Part shown: positions 31,177 to 40,304 of the stretch, piece after piece
Numbering within the stretch: position 1 is the first letter of the stretch
How the letters are laid out: every line of letters begins with the position of its first letter
Assembly (NCBI GenBank): GCA_028571685.1
Contig: CM053143.1
Span: 151,026,329-151,090,328, forward strand
Direction: 5' to 3'
Source of the DNA: Heterohyrax brucei
Lineage: Eukaryota > Chordata > Mammalia > Hyracoidea > Procaviidae
DNA length: 64,000 nucleotides
Made by a program: the position numbers and the translations under genes
The notes under the pieces: model-generated
Seen by the model: the letters and a program-made list of their open reading frames with translations, nothing else
Told to the model about the DNA's origin: nothing
Databases searched by the model: none

Positions 31177-31336
31177 AACCAAACTCACTGCCATCGAGTC
31201 CATTCCAGCTCACAGAAACGCTACAGCATAGAGCAGAACTCTCTCACAGAGTTTCCAAGAAGCACCTGGTGCATTTGAACTGCCGACCTCTTGGTTAGCA
31301 GAAGTAGCACTTAACCACTGTACCACCAGCGCTCCC
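31177..31336 (-). mobile_element. AfroSINE, tandem to the previous
   Basis: CCAAACTCACTGCCATCGAGTCCATTCCAGCTCACAG ... TTAACCACTGTACCACCAGCGCTCCC; near full length. Confidence 0.92.
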
Positions 31337-31364
31337 TGACTCAACCCTCAGTAGTTTTATAAGG

Positions 31365-31440
31365 GGTTAATACATACAAACGTTTTTGCCCAATGCCTGG
31401 CAGACAATAAGCACTCAATAAATATTAACTGTTATCGGCC
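31365..31440 (+). repeat. MIR/L2 3' fragment
   Basis: TTGCCCAATGCCTGGCAGACAATAAGCACTCAATAAATATTAAC. Confidence 0.5.
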
Positions 31441-32229
31441 TCATCATCATCACATCACCATGTAGCTATGACACTTTTAAGTTTCAGAAAGCTTCAAAGC
31501 AAAAAGAGAAGCTGCCAAGCCAATTTGCAGAACTCCTAGAGCTGCCTCGTCCCACCTAGCACTGACTGCCACCCACAGAATCAAGGCCAGATGTCTGCAT
31601 TGTAATCCACCAGCCCCGAGCAAAGGCCAAGAAAGCCAGTTGCTGGGAACACATGCCCCACCCTACTCTTTCTTGGTGGCTAGTGCTCAGTCTGCCCACT
31701 CTGAGCTCACTTGATGCTAACTCGGTTTCCAGGGAGACACTGGGGCAAGAAGTGCCAGCTTCACATCCCATACCACTTCCCTCTCCCCAAATATGTGGGA
31801 CCTCACTGTTCTCCTGCCACATGACAGCATTGTGTCATAGCAGCCCTTGTATACAAACAAGCCAGACTATTTAAACATCCTGAGGAGAAAGATGTTGCCT
31901 GATATAATTTACATATTTATGCACAATTCTTTTTACTAGATCTAGTCAAAAAGGTTTTTCTTTTTCTTTATGCAGCGGTGGAGGGCCATTTGGAAAGTTA
32001 AATCTCTGTTGTAATAAAAAGTTGTAACTTATTAAGTTCCTACAGATGTGGAGAAACGGGATGACTAAACAACTTATGGCATATGTTCACATTCATCATG
32101 ACATCACAGATGTCATACTTTGCTGGCCACTAAATGCTAGATTATCTCAAAGACTACTCATACATTTTCTCTCCTGCCAAACAATACAACATCTTTCAGT
32201 CCTGGAGTGCCAAGACACCCTTCATGACT
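31441..32229. other. No recognisable feature
   Basis: Nothing recognised up to the TTAA that starts the piggyBac element. Confidence 0.35.
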
Positions 32230-32233
32230 TTAA

Positions 32234-33310
32234 CCCTTGGCACTTGGAACTTTTGCCCTCAGGCAAACTAGAACTCGCTATAATCTTGCATATATTATGC
32301 AAGTTTCTTACAGTTATTTTAAAATGATTTTATACTCAAACAAATGTATACAAATAATATATTTTAACATTTTCTATATTTCTACATCTTACAAAACAAA
32401 AGCTTTGAAATATCACGCTCCGTAACTGTTTTTGTATGGTATTTTACAAAACACTACGGGGTGCATCCTCGGTTTGTCAGGGCACGTATCACAATAAAAA
32501 ACACATGATATTAGCCCTCAAAGCTTTGAAAATACTCTTACATTTTCTGAGACATTCTGCATAATGGCCCTGCCCTCCAGACTCTAGGTGCTGGCCACAC
32601 TCTCTGGATTCTGAGTGGGGAACCCTGGCCCTGTCCTACAATTCTGCCTAGAAAGGCTCACTTGGACAGCCACTCTGTCCCTTCAGCTTTAGGTGCACCC
32701 TAAGCCCAATTGAGTGGCAATTCCAAAAAGTCCTGGCTCCGCCACATCCTTTGAGACTTAGGCAGCTCAGCTTCTCAGGCTGTTTGTCTCTTCAGCTTCT
32801 GCATGGCCTGGGGCCTCAGGCCTACACCTGGCCCGCTAGGGCAAGTTTTCCAAAGCTCTGTAGCTCCATTCCTGCTAGAAAGCCTCCTGCGGAAAGGCAC
32901 TTAAAGATTTTCTCAGAAAGCAATATGACGAGGCGTACTGATCTGCTCGATCAATGCCACCCACATATTTTATGCGATTTATTATAATATTAGGTTTCTC
33001 AGCGTTGACTTCCATACCACCTCGCAAAATCCTTTTTACAGCCGTCATTCCTGTGTTATTCCAAGTGGTCAAACAAGTGAGAGTCCTTTCATCTTTCCAC
33101 ACTACAAGTAGAGTGTTACCTTTTCTATATGCTACTACGGATTTTTTAAGGAGTTTTGGTTATTTTATTTCACTTGGTAATGCCTTTCTATTTCTTAAGA
33201 TTGTCCTGGTTAAAAACAACAATTGTCTGCACTCAGTTGCCTGAGATGTGCCTCTTGAGTTATCGCATGAAACGCGTGGTGCCTGAGAGGTCCCTCTCTG
33301 GTGCAAAGGG
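32234..33310 (-). mobile_element. piggyBac-superfamily transposon, internally rearranged
   Basis: Bounded by TTAA on both sides (32230-32233 and 33311-33314), the piggyBac target. The inward ends are CCCTTGGCAC (plus, 32234) and CCCTTTGCAC (minus, 33310), 9 of 10 identical, and both ends carry CTCAGGCA near the terminus (32258-32265; 33280-33287, again 33238-33245). Between them, on the minus strand, lie two piggyBac transposase pieces: a catalytic segment with the YVGGIDRAD motif and a C-terminal Cys/His segment (CDTCPDKPRMHP at about 32459-32497). About 1.08 kb long; autonomous piggyBac elements are usually over 2 kb, so the N-terminal half is missing. Roughly 32600-32878 does not resemble piggyBac and may be a later insertion. 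Confidence 0.85.
32875..33165 (-). pseudogene. piggyBac transposase catalytic-domain remnant
   Basis: An uninterrupted frame reads RKGNTLLVVWKDERTLTC..., NNTGMTAVKRILRGG, VNAEKPNIIINRIKYVGGIDRAD and then SSYCFLRKSL, after which similarity is lost (a stop follows at about 32876). The third catalytic Asp of the DDD triad (codon 32950-32952 in GGIDRAD) is retained. The N-terminal DNA-binding domain and the first two catalytic Asps are absent, so it cannot be a functional transposase. The frame is open for about 95 codons, more than expected for very old neutral sequence. It is inside LIMCH1 intron 1, on the same strand as the gene. Confidence 0.8.
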
Positions 33311-33314
33311 TTAA

Positions 33315-34055
33315 TCTTCAGAATCAGATCCCAGTTAAATGAGAAAGCAATTCCTTGTGGGCAGGGGGAAGTGACCCCGAATGACAAACTGATCCCTTCC
33401 AGCACTAGTTTCCACTCATGTGAAATACAGATTGGGTCACAAATAAGATTATATGCATAACCAAGTCCTAAGGAAGGAGGCCAGCAGCTGCTCAAGTTGA
33501 GAAGGCTAAGTTGGGTTGAAACTCCCAATCTCTCCTTAAAGACCTAACAACCTGTTCCAAATCATATTGAAGGGACATCCATCTCCGTGGAAAGCATTTG
33601 GCATTGAAGAGGAGAACTACAGACGAGAACAGATAGAGACTGGTGTGAGTAGACAGGTAAGGGGAGTGGAGGGAAACCAGAGACAATCAGAACTCCCCCA
33701 ACTGCTAACAACCCTTGTAGCTCAGTAAATACCATCAGAAGAGAAAAGAAAGGAAGAAGACAGTGAGGAAAATAATGGGGAATGATTCTTTTTTCCCTGC
33801 AGGAGTTGGTACAATTTTACTGAACAAAACACTGCTACATATGAGATGAATGTTCAATCACTATTTATATAATGATTAAATACTGTATTATCTACAAGAA
33901 GCATTGAGCATTTCTGTTGGAGTCAGGTAACAAGACTATAAGTTAGAATTAAATATTCAATGCAAACTTGAGGAATAATTTTTAAGATCATTTTATGAGT
34001 CAATATCACGGTTTTCCTCAAAATAACTTCTAATGCAAATTATGATAATACACAT
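33315..34055. other. No recognisable feature
   Basis: AT-rich intron; nothing recognised. Confidence 0.35.
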
Positions 34056-34244
34056 TGTTGTTGTTGTGTGCTTAGTATTCGACTCCAGCACCTTACAGGA
34101 CAAAATAGAGTTGTTACTTAGGGTTTTCTAAGCTGTAATCATTATGACAGCAGATTGCTAGCTGTTTTCTCCCACGGAGGGGCTGGTGGATTCACATTGC
34201 TGACTTGTGAGTGCTTAATCATTGTACCACCAGGCTCCTTATAA
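34056..34244 (-). mobile_element. AfroSINE (long subtype)
   Basis: TTGTTGTTGTGTGCTTAGTATTCGACTCCAGC, TTCTAAGCTGTAATCATTATGACAGCAGATTGC, TTTTCTCCCACGGAGGGGCTGGTGG, GTACCACCAGGCTCC. Host site uninterrupted. Confidence 0.85.
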
Positions 34245-34466
34245 TAATACATAGCATCCATTTATTTCCTTGTCCAAGCACTGTAAGTTAATGAGATAAT
34301 AGGAGATCAGTAAAGATGTGAACTATATTTTTATAGAAATGTAGAAGTCTGAATATTTTCTTTCAAACTCAGCCATAGTTGTTACTAACAACAAAAGCAA
34401 TAACAGCATTCATTATGATAATGATGGTGGTGGTAATAGTAGTGATAAGTGTAGTAAGAGTAGTCT

Positions 34467-34632
34467 AACCAAACCAAACCCACCTCTGCTGAGCCGATTC
34501 CAACTCATAGTGACGCTACAGGATTGAGCAGAACTGCCCCATAGGGTTTCCAAAGAGCCCCTGGCCAGTTTGGACTGCGGACCTTCTGGTTAGCAGCCAT
34601 AGTGCTTAACCACTATACCACCAGGGTTTCCA
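34467..34632 (-). mobile_element. AfroSINE with near-perfect target-site duplication
   Basis: ACCAAACCAAACCCACCTCTGCTGAGCCGATTCC ... CACTATACCACCAGGGTTTCC, flanked by AGTAAGAGTAG on the left and AGTAAAAGTAG on the right (one mismatch). Confidence 0.93.
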
Positions 34633-34654
34633 GTAAAAGTAGCAGCAGTGGTAA

Positions 34655-35000
34655 TATAACAGTAATGATAATTACTATCACTTGAGCAGCATATGCTGAA
34701 TATTAGGCACTACTGTAAGCACTTTAAATATATTTCTTTAATCCTCACAGCTTTCTCACAAGGTAGATGAGCTACTATTAATGCCTCTGTTTTACAGATA
34801 TTTTCAGCAATATCTCATTATTTTTGTTGTTAATAACAGCTAGAGCTATCTTTGAAAGAAAAAATATTTGGACCCATAAGGAGACAGGAAGAGGAAAACA
34901 GCCTGCTCAAGGTCACACAGATGGACATCAACAGACCAAGGATTCAAAGCCAGGGAACCCAGCTCCAAAGTCTGACTCTTAACCACCATCACTGAGAAGC
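34655..35000 (-). repeat. MIR, interrupted
   Basis: Left part: GGCACTACTGTAAGCACTTTAAATATATTTCTTTAATCCTCACAG ... GCCTCTGTTTTACAGATA. Right part after about 34870: AGGTCACACAGATGGACATC...GGATTCAAAGCCAGGGAACCCAGCTCCAAAGTCTGACTCTTAACC. Confidence 0.65.
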
Positions 35001-35151
35001 ACCGGAATTTCAGAACAATTATGCTCACAAAGCACCTGTACAGAGATCAAGAAGCAGTTATTCCAACAGAGTAAGAGAACACTGCAAAACTTAAAGTCAG
35101 GACAGGTATACATCAGAGTTGTAGTCATCCACCACACTCATTCAGTCTGTC

Positions 35152-35321
35152 AGAAACCTTGGTGGCATAGTGGTTAAGTGCTATGTCTGCTGACCAAAAT
35201 GTCAGTAGTTCAAATCCTCCAGACTCTCCTTGGAAACTTTATGGAACAGTTCTACTCTGTCATATCGGGTTGCTACGAGTTGGAATCAATTCAACAACAG
35301 TGGATTTGGTTTGGTGGTTTT
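35152..35321 (+). mobile_element. AfroSINE
   Basis: CAGAAACCTTGGTGGCATAGTGGTTAAGTG ... GTTGCTACGAGTTGGAATCAATTCAACAACAGTGG; ends directly against the RTE copy. Confidence 0.92.
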
Positions 35322-36197
35322 GATATTCAATCTCTATGCTGAGCAAAAAATCCCAGAAACTGGACCATATGAAGAAGAATGGGGCATCAGACTTGGCGGA
35401 AGACTCATTAACAACCTGCAATATGCAAACAACACAACCTTGATTGCTGAAAGTGTAAAGGACTTGAAGCACTTACTGATGAAGATTAAAGACCACAGCC
35501 TTCGGCACGGATTATACCTCAACATAAAGAAAACAAAAGTCCTCACAAGTGGAGCAATAAACAATACGTGATAGAGGGAGAGAAGAGTGAAGTTGTCAAG
35601 GACTTCATTTTACTTGGATCTACAATCAACACCTACGGAAGCAGCAGTCAAGAAATCAAGCAAAGCATGGCACTGGGCAAATCTGCAGCAAAGGATCTCT
35701 TTGAAGTGTTGAAAAGCAAAGACGTCACCTTAAGGACAAAGATGACCCTATCCCAAGCCATGGTGTTTTCAGCACCTCATATACATGTGACAGCTGGACA
35801 CTCAGTGAGGAAGACTGAAGAATTGATGTCTTTGAATTGTGTGTTGGTGAAGAATATCAAAAATAAACAATATACAGCCAAAACAAGCAAATCAGTCTTG
35901 GAAGAAGTACCACCAGAGTGCTCCTTAGAAGCAAGGATGACAAAACTTCATCTCATAGACTTTGGACCTCTAATCAAGAGGGAACAGCCCCTGGAGAAGG
36001 ACATCATGCTTGGTAAAGTGAAGTGCCAGAGAAAAAGAGGAAGACTCTCGACAAGCTGGACTGACAGAGTGGCTGCTGCGATGGACTCCAGAATAACAAG
36101 TATAACGGAGACGGAATAGGACCGGGCATGTTTGGTGCTGCCGCACACAGGGTCCTATGAGTTTCAACCAACTCAACAGTGCTTACAAACAACCTAT
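35322..36197 (+). mobile_element. RTE LINE fragment, RT C-terminus to 3' end
   Basis: One of the better preserved RTE copies: two overlapping open frames (35230-35571, whose first 30 codons are SINE-derived, and 35568-36119, 183 codons) cover the RT C-terminal region and downstream domain. The RT active-site box YADD reads YANN (LQYANNTTL), so both catalytic Asps are lost. A frameshift near 35570 separates KKTKVLTSGAINN from GEKSEVVKDFILLGSTIN. Ends with CAGGGTCCTATGAGTTTCAACCAACTCAACAGTGC. Confidence 0.92.
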
Positions 36198-36218
36198 GTA
36201 AAAAATAAATATGCAAAT

Positions 36219-36350
36219 AAATCCAGTAGATTCTGACTCACGGCAACCCTACAGAACAGAGTAGAATTGCTCCACAGGGTTTCCCAAGAGCGACTGGTGG
36301 ATTTCAGCTAGCAACATTTTCATTAGCAGCTGGAGCTCTTAACAACAGAC
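36219..36350 (-). mobile_element. AfroSINE
   Basis: AAATCCAGTAGATTCTGACTCACGGCAACCCTACAGAACAGAG ... AACATTTTCATTAGCAGCTGGAGCTC; slightly 5'-truncated. It is the last SINE before the promoter-side repeat-free zone. Confidence 0.88.
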
Positions 36351-38449
36351 TCCACAGAAATGAGGTTTGTTTTTGTTTTTGTTTGCTTAGGAAGATCTTC
36401 TAGAACATGCATATGGAAGGATGTGAGTCACTCTCACACCTGTTAGTAGTCAGTTAGTTCTTGGATCTTGCTGTTTACTTTAGGAGTCTCCCCCAAATCC
36501 TCATGAAGACTTGCAGACTGCTCCTACAGCTATTAAACAGTCCCTGGAAGTGGTATCAAGCAACACGATCTGTTCCCACAGGTTGGTGACCACAGCAAGT
36601 CTGACTCTACCACAGCTTTCACTTTGGCCGGCTATGGCAGAAGTTGGGGGGCAGGGGTTCAGCACTTGTTTCCAGGCCACATTTCCTGCCCAGTAACAAG
36701 TCCTCAAATAGCCAAGGCGGCCAGCAGAGAAATTCCTCACTTACAAGTTATCTTCCGAAGCCTGTTCTTTGAGCCCTTGTTAAGAATGAACAATTTCTTG
36801 CCAACCCACAATCCCAGGAAGGCCAAGGACTGAGGAGAGATCAAGCAGCCAAGTTTGTTTATTAACCTGCCATACCCAAGGGAACATTTTTCTGAAAGGA
36901 TGAAATTCCTGACTACCCAAAAAGAAGGAAAAAACTAAGTAAAACAAAAAGCCTTTGGGAAATTCAATCACCAACTGAGCAAAAGTGGACAACAAAGCCC
37001 TAACAACGAGGATGTTGCAGAAAAAACAAAGCAGCCCCAAAAGGAGGTGCAATTGTCCCGAGATAACAACCCCCTTGGGAATTCAGCTTGCACTAAATAC
37101 CACCTTATTGCCATTTTAGCCTAGGAATCTCCGTCACAGGGCAACTGTGCCCCAAACCATCTGTTACCACTCCTGGGTTCCCCCAGTTAGCAGATACAGA
37201 ATTTACATTTCAAGAGGAACCTCCGGGAAGGAAGGGGGGGGCGGTGTCAGTCTTTATTTTTCCCTGAAGCAAGTGTCTTTTTATATCGCCTGGGAGCGGA
37301 GGCTCCCCTTTCCGTGAAACCGAACTCCACAATGGAAAGCGGATAGGCCGCTTTAATAATGCACTGGCCGGGAGCAAAGTCCGCCTAGTCCTAAAGCCAC
37401 GCTGGCTCCATTATGATTTTCACATTTTTTAATTGGTTAGAAACAGTAAAGTATCAAGAATAATACCCAACTGACTCTAGGGCCCAATCAGGTGCAACTT
37501 TCTTAAGAGAAAAAAAAAACCTGGGAAGGCAGGACAAAAATTACTATTTGTACCACATGATATTTAACCGTAAATATTGTGGTTGTTAGGTCCCTGAAAT
37601 ATACCATCACTTAAAAGTGGGCTGAAAGAAATGTTTTATATCTTGATCTGGGTGGGGGCTGTGGTAGGATGGACATATGTCAAAATTTATAAAGGTTACA
37701 CTTAAGTTCTGTGCACTTTCTAGGATGTAACTCATCCTAATACTTTTTTTCTTTTGTTTTCACGAAGGCTGTGCCAATGTTAAAATTAGGGACACTGGGA
37801 ATAAATCACTTGCTCTCAAGAATATTAAGAATGCTCTGCTGGCATATTCCTTCTCTCCACCACACCTCCAAAATCTCCCCAAGAGTTCTCAAGTTCCCAA
37901 ATCCTACTCTTCACTAAGCCAATGACCACCAATGCTTCACGTGTACGCTGTGAGTCCAAGTATGCAGCACAGAGAGGGCACCTGTCACATCCCAAATGGT
38001 GCCAGCCACATATCAAAACTAAAGAGTAAGGTCTTTTCATCTGGCTATCAGCTATCAAATTACGAGAGAGAGGCTTGGTGCTTTTAGCAATAAAGCCTTA
38101 AGTTAATACTTCTGTTTCTTAGCTCTATTTTTAAACAGATGTCTCTAAACTCTGAGTGACATCCTTACTTGCAAGAAGCTGGTTACCCCTGCAGGGAGCA
38201 GGCCTTCTGCTGCAGCACGGAGTGATTTGTACAGGCTGCTGACCAGGTTACATCTGTAGCGTCCTTGCTCTGTTTGCCAGCAGCATCCGGAGATCTGTGG
38301 TGCCACAGTGGGATGTCACTAAGGGACAATCTGAGCACTAAGAGGCTTTCCCAATACTTGGTCATGACTTAGGTGCATGTTTTCTCCTTTGAACTCACAG
38401 GCAAGCAGGGCTGCCTGTCACTGGGAGAAGGGGACAAATTCACCTTCCA
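36351..38449. other. Repeat-free promoter-proximal intron 1 segment
   Basis: I see no SINE, LINE or LTR in these 2.1 kb. The part at about 37180-37440 has higher GC, a GGGGGGG run near 37236 and A/T cores such as TTTTTATATCG, and looks less decayed than its flanks. It may be a conserved intronic regulatory element. I recognise no exon. Confidence 0.4.
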
Positions 38450-38805
38450 ATTGAAGAATGGCCGCCCAGCGAAGCAGAGGTTTCTCGCACTGTAACAGAG
38501 GGTCACCTTTCGCCCTCCAAATGCCCTGACCCCCGCAGACACAGTATTTCGGGAGCGCAGGGCCCGCAAGCCGCATCTGCAGATAGACATCGTGAATCAG
38601 GATCACCCAGCCAGAGCTTCCTGGACTGAGCCGAGAGCTCCAGTGATTTCCCTGGCCTGACACCGAGTCATTTAAGAAGTGAAACACGCCGGAGGGACCG
38701 GGTCCCACGGAGCCCACCCCGCTGCCTCTGGGATGCAGGAAGGACTGTCAACGGCTGGGCACCATCTATGAGGATGGCGCGCTTGCAGGTGGGTCTGGAA
38801 AGCAA

Positions 38806-38818
38806 CCCCCCCCCCCCC
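38806..38818 (-). repeat. C13 homopolymer (G-run on the gene strand)
   Basis: Thirteen uninterrupted Cs on the plus strand are followed by CGCCCGGC. On the LIMCH1-sense strand this is a G13 run about 550 bp inside intron 1, still in the CpG island, and could support G-quadruplex or R-loop formation. Confidence 0.7.
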
Positions 38819-39370
38819 GCCCGGCAGAGGGCTGTGCCAGTCCCACATCTGACTTGGTGCCAGGAATACGGGAAGAAGCGCCGGTGGGTTTGCGCTTCCG
38901 TGGAGACTGCCAACTCTGCTCCGGAGGAATAGGGAGGGTGGCCAAGAGGCAGAACGCCGGACCGGGAGGACACCCTAAAATGCGGTGTCGGCAAGGACTC
39001 TGGAGATTCGCGCTCCCTGCGCCCTTGCAGCGCTTCTGTTCACACTGCGCTGCCTATGGCAGCTCCTGGAAGCCACGGGAGCTGAGATTTACAGCGCGGG
39101 AGGGCAAGAGAGATGGAGGTGCCGAGGATTGCCTCCTGTCCTCGCCCTCACTGCTAGACTGCAATATTCCCGATTCGCGCCCACGCAAGCCAGGGGCTCC
39201 AAAGCCAAACCGTCAGGAGACTGCAGCTCGCCCCAGGCCCTGGCAGGTGATCTGCAGCAACGGGCGAAAGAAATTGGGGGGAGGCGCAGCTGAACCTGCA
39301 GTTCCGAGCGTGCGCGGGTCGGTGGGTCTGGACGCCCCTGGGAGGCCGCCCGCGAGCCGCGGTCACCTAC

Positions 39371-39466
39371 CTCGATCCACTTCTGTGCCTCGCTGAAGGC
39401 AGGCTCAGGGGGCGGCTCGGGCTGCAAGGGCTGAAGAGCTTCCAGACCGAGGGCGGGACAAGCCAT
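39371..39466 (-). CDS. LIMCH1: LIMCH1 first coding exon (partial gene)
   Basis: The minus strand encodes 32 codons: it starts [12 protein letters not shown], passes a QPEPPPEP stretch and ends [10 protein letters not shown] recognise this as the N-terminus of LIMCH1, an actin/myosin-associated protein with an N-terminal calponin-homology domain, coiled coil and C-terminal LIM domain. Family knowledge: it binds non-muscle myosin IIA and promotes stress-fibre and focal-adhesion assembly. The last residues (FSEAQKWIE) are the first helix of the CH domain. The exon stops after a complete codon (phase 0) at GAG|GTAGGT; in mammalian LIMCH1 the next residues, QVTGRSF, come from exon 2, which is not in this window. 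The start is the ATG at 39466-39464 (context GCAAATGG, +4 G). No other ATG lies on this strand from here back to about 40068. The frame stays open upstream to 40165, so the start rests on homology rather than on a preceding stop. The rest of the gene lies to the left, beyond position 1. Confidence 0.93.
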
Positions 39467-39543
39467 TTGCGAAGCCCCGCGTCCGCTCGAGCGCTGGGCC
39501 ACCGGGATGAGGACGGCCGCCGCCGCTGCCGCCGCAGGAGCGC

Positions 39544-39603
39544 GCTCCCCGCCCCTTCCCGCCTGCCTGCTGTCCCCTCCCCTAGCCGCCCCTCCCCCGC
39601 CCG
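39544..39603 (-). promoter_or_regulatory. GC-box cluster in LIMCH1 promoter/5' leader
   Basis: Several Sp/KLF-type sites (CCGCCCC, CCGCCCCTCCCCCGCCC on the plus strand; GGGCGGGGG on the minus strand) are packed 80-140 bp upstream of the LIMCH1 start codon. A TATA-less, Sp1-driven CpG-island promoter is likely. Confidence 0.5.
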
Positions 39604-39774
39604 GCGCAGGTCCGGGAGGAGAGCCGCGCGCACTGCTGGCGGACGCCGCTGCAGCTGCTCCCCGCGCAGCCTGGGCTCGGCCGCGCGGTGAGTTCCCCGC
39701 GGGAGCGAGCGTGGAGGCGCCGGGAGCTCCCTCTCCTCCCCACCTTCTCGGGCCGCTCGGACTCGGACTACTGG

Positions 39775-39784
39775 CTAAAAATAA
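39775..39784 (-). promoter_or_regulatory. MEF2-type site upstream of LIMCH1
   Basis: CTAAAAATAA matches the MEF2 consensus YTAWWWWTAR at every position. It is an isolated AT-rich decamer inside a GC-rich island, about 310 bp upstream of the LIMCH1 ATG. On the minus strand it reads TTATTTTTAG, so it could also act as a weak TATA-like element. LIMCH1 is expressed in muscle, so a MEF2 input is plausible; this is inference. Confidence 0.5.
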
Positions 39785-40154
39785 CCGGGAGTGAGTGCTG
39801 GATGCCTCCCTCCCTGTCCACACCCGGCTCAGGAAAAGGACTCGGCCTGCCACCCTGCCCGTCTCTGCCCCGGCCCGGCTACCAAAGGGCCTATGGGTCG
39901 GACGGCCTTTGGGCAGCAAGCACCGAAATGGGCGCACACGTCCCGGGGGAGCCCGCGCTATGGCCGCCGGCGGAGGACTCGCAGGCAGCTGCCTAACTGC
40001 ACCTGCTGCTCCTCTTGGCCAAAGGAGGGTAGGGGCGAGAGGAGCAGCCCCTGACCCGGCAGCCGGAAGCCATCTGATCCTTTTGTAATGAAAGAAAGAA
40101 AAGAAAAACGTTTTAATTTTCCCTCCAAGCGAGCTATATGTGTCCTGGTCTGTT

Positions 40155-40265
40155 GATTCGTGCAACCAATTTTTATTGCACCCAGCACTGATCTAGGCAC
40201 TCCCCATCCACAGATGAGAGAAGGAAAAGTGGAAGCCCTTAGCCTCAGGATATTCACATTCTAGA
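40155..40265 (-). repeat. L2 3' end
   Basis: GTGCAACCAATTTTTATTGCACCCAGCACTGATCTAGGCACTCCCC ... GATATTCACATTCTAG, the reverse of the L2 tail. It marks the outer edge of the promoter's repeat-free zone. Confidence 0.6.
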
Positions 40266-40304
40266 CTTGTCAGATACCTACGCATGGGACCCAGTGCACT
40301 GACT

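Larger units (their letters stand above)
1..39370 (-). other. LIMCH1: LIMCH1 intron 1 (5' part, runs off the window)
   Basis: The intron begins with the donor GTAGGT at 39370 and no exon resembling LIMCH1 exon 2 (QVTGRSF..., the CH-domain core) is visible to the left. The intron is therefore at least 39 kb long here. It is filled with AfroSINE, RTE, L1, L2, MIR and DNA-transposon remnants listed separately. That the whole stretch is intronic is inferred from the strand and position of exon 1. An unannotated alternative first exon inside it cannot be excluded by reading alone. Confidence 0.8.
38450..40075. promoter_or_regulatory. LIMCH1: CpG island / promoter region of LIMCH1
   Basis: CpG dinucleotides and GC content rise sharply here relative to the AT-rich surroundings, peaking at about 39.3-39.75 kb. 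The first coding exon sits in the middle. On the minus strand just upstream of the ATG there are GC boxes (GGGCGG types at about 39545-39603) and a GCC/GGC repeat at 39505-39537 that would fall in the 5' leader. No ATG occurs on the minus strand between about 40068 and the LIMCH1 start, which suits a 5' leader. I cannot place the transcription start exactly. The island is probably unmethylated in the germline, because CpGs have been kept. Confidence 0.85.

Noticed and set aside
35568-36119. 183-codon open frame as a possible host gene
   Set aside because: It is the C-terminal part of an RTE LINE ORF2; the RT box upstream is mutated and a frameshift separates it.
38854-39396. 180-codon plus-strand open frame in the CpG island
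   Set aside because: Antisense to LIMCH1 exon 1 in stop-poor GC-rich DNA; composition (Arg/Pro/Gly/Ala-rich) is what such DNA gives in any frame.
39507-39794. Ala/Pro-rich plus-strand open frames opposite the 5' leader
   Set aside because: They arise from the GCC repeat and GC boxes; no homology recognised.
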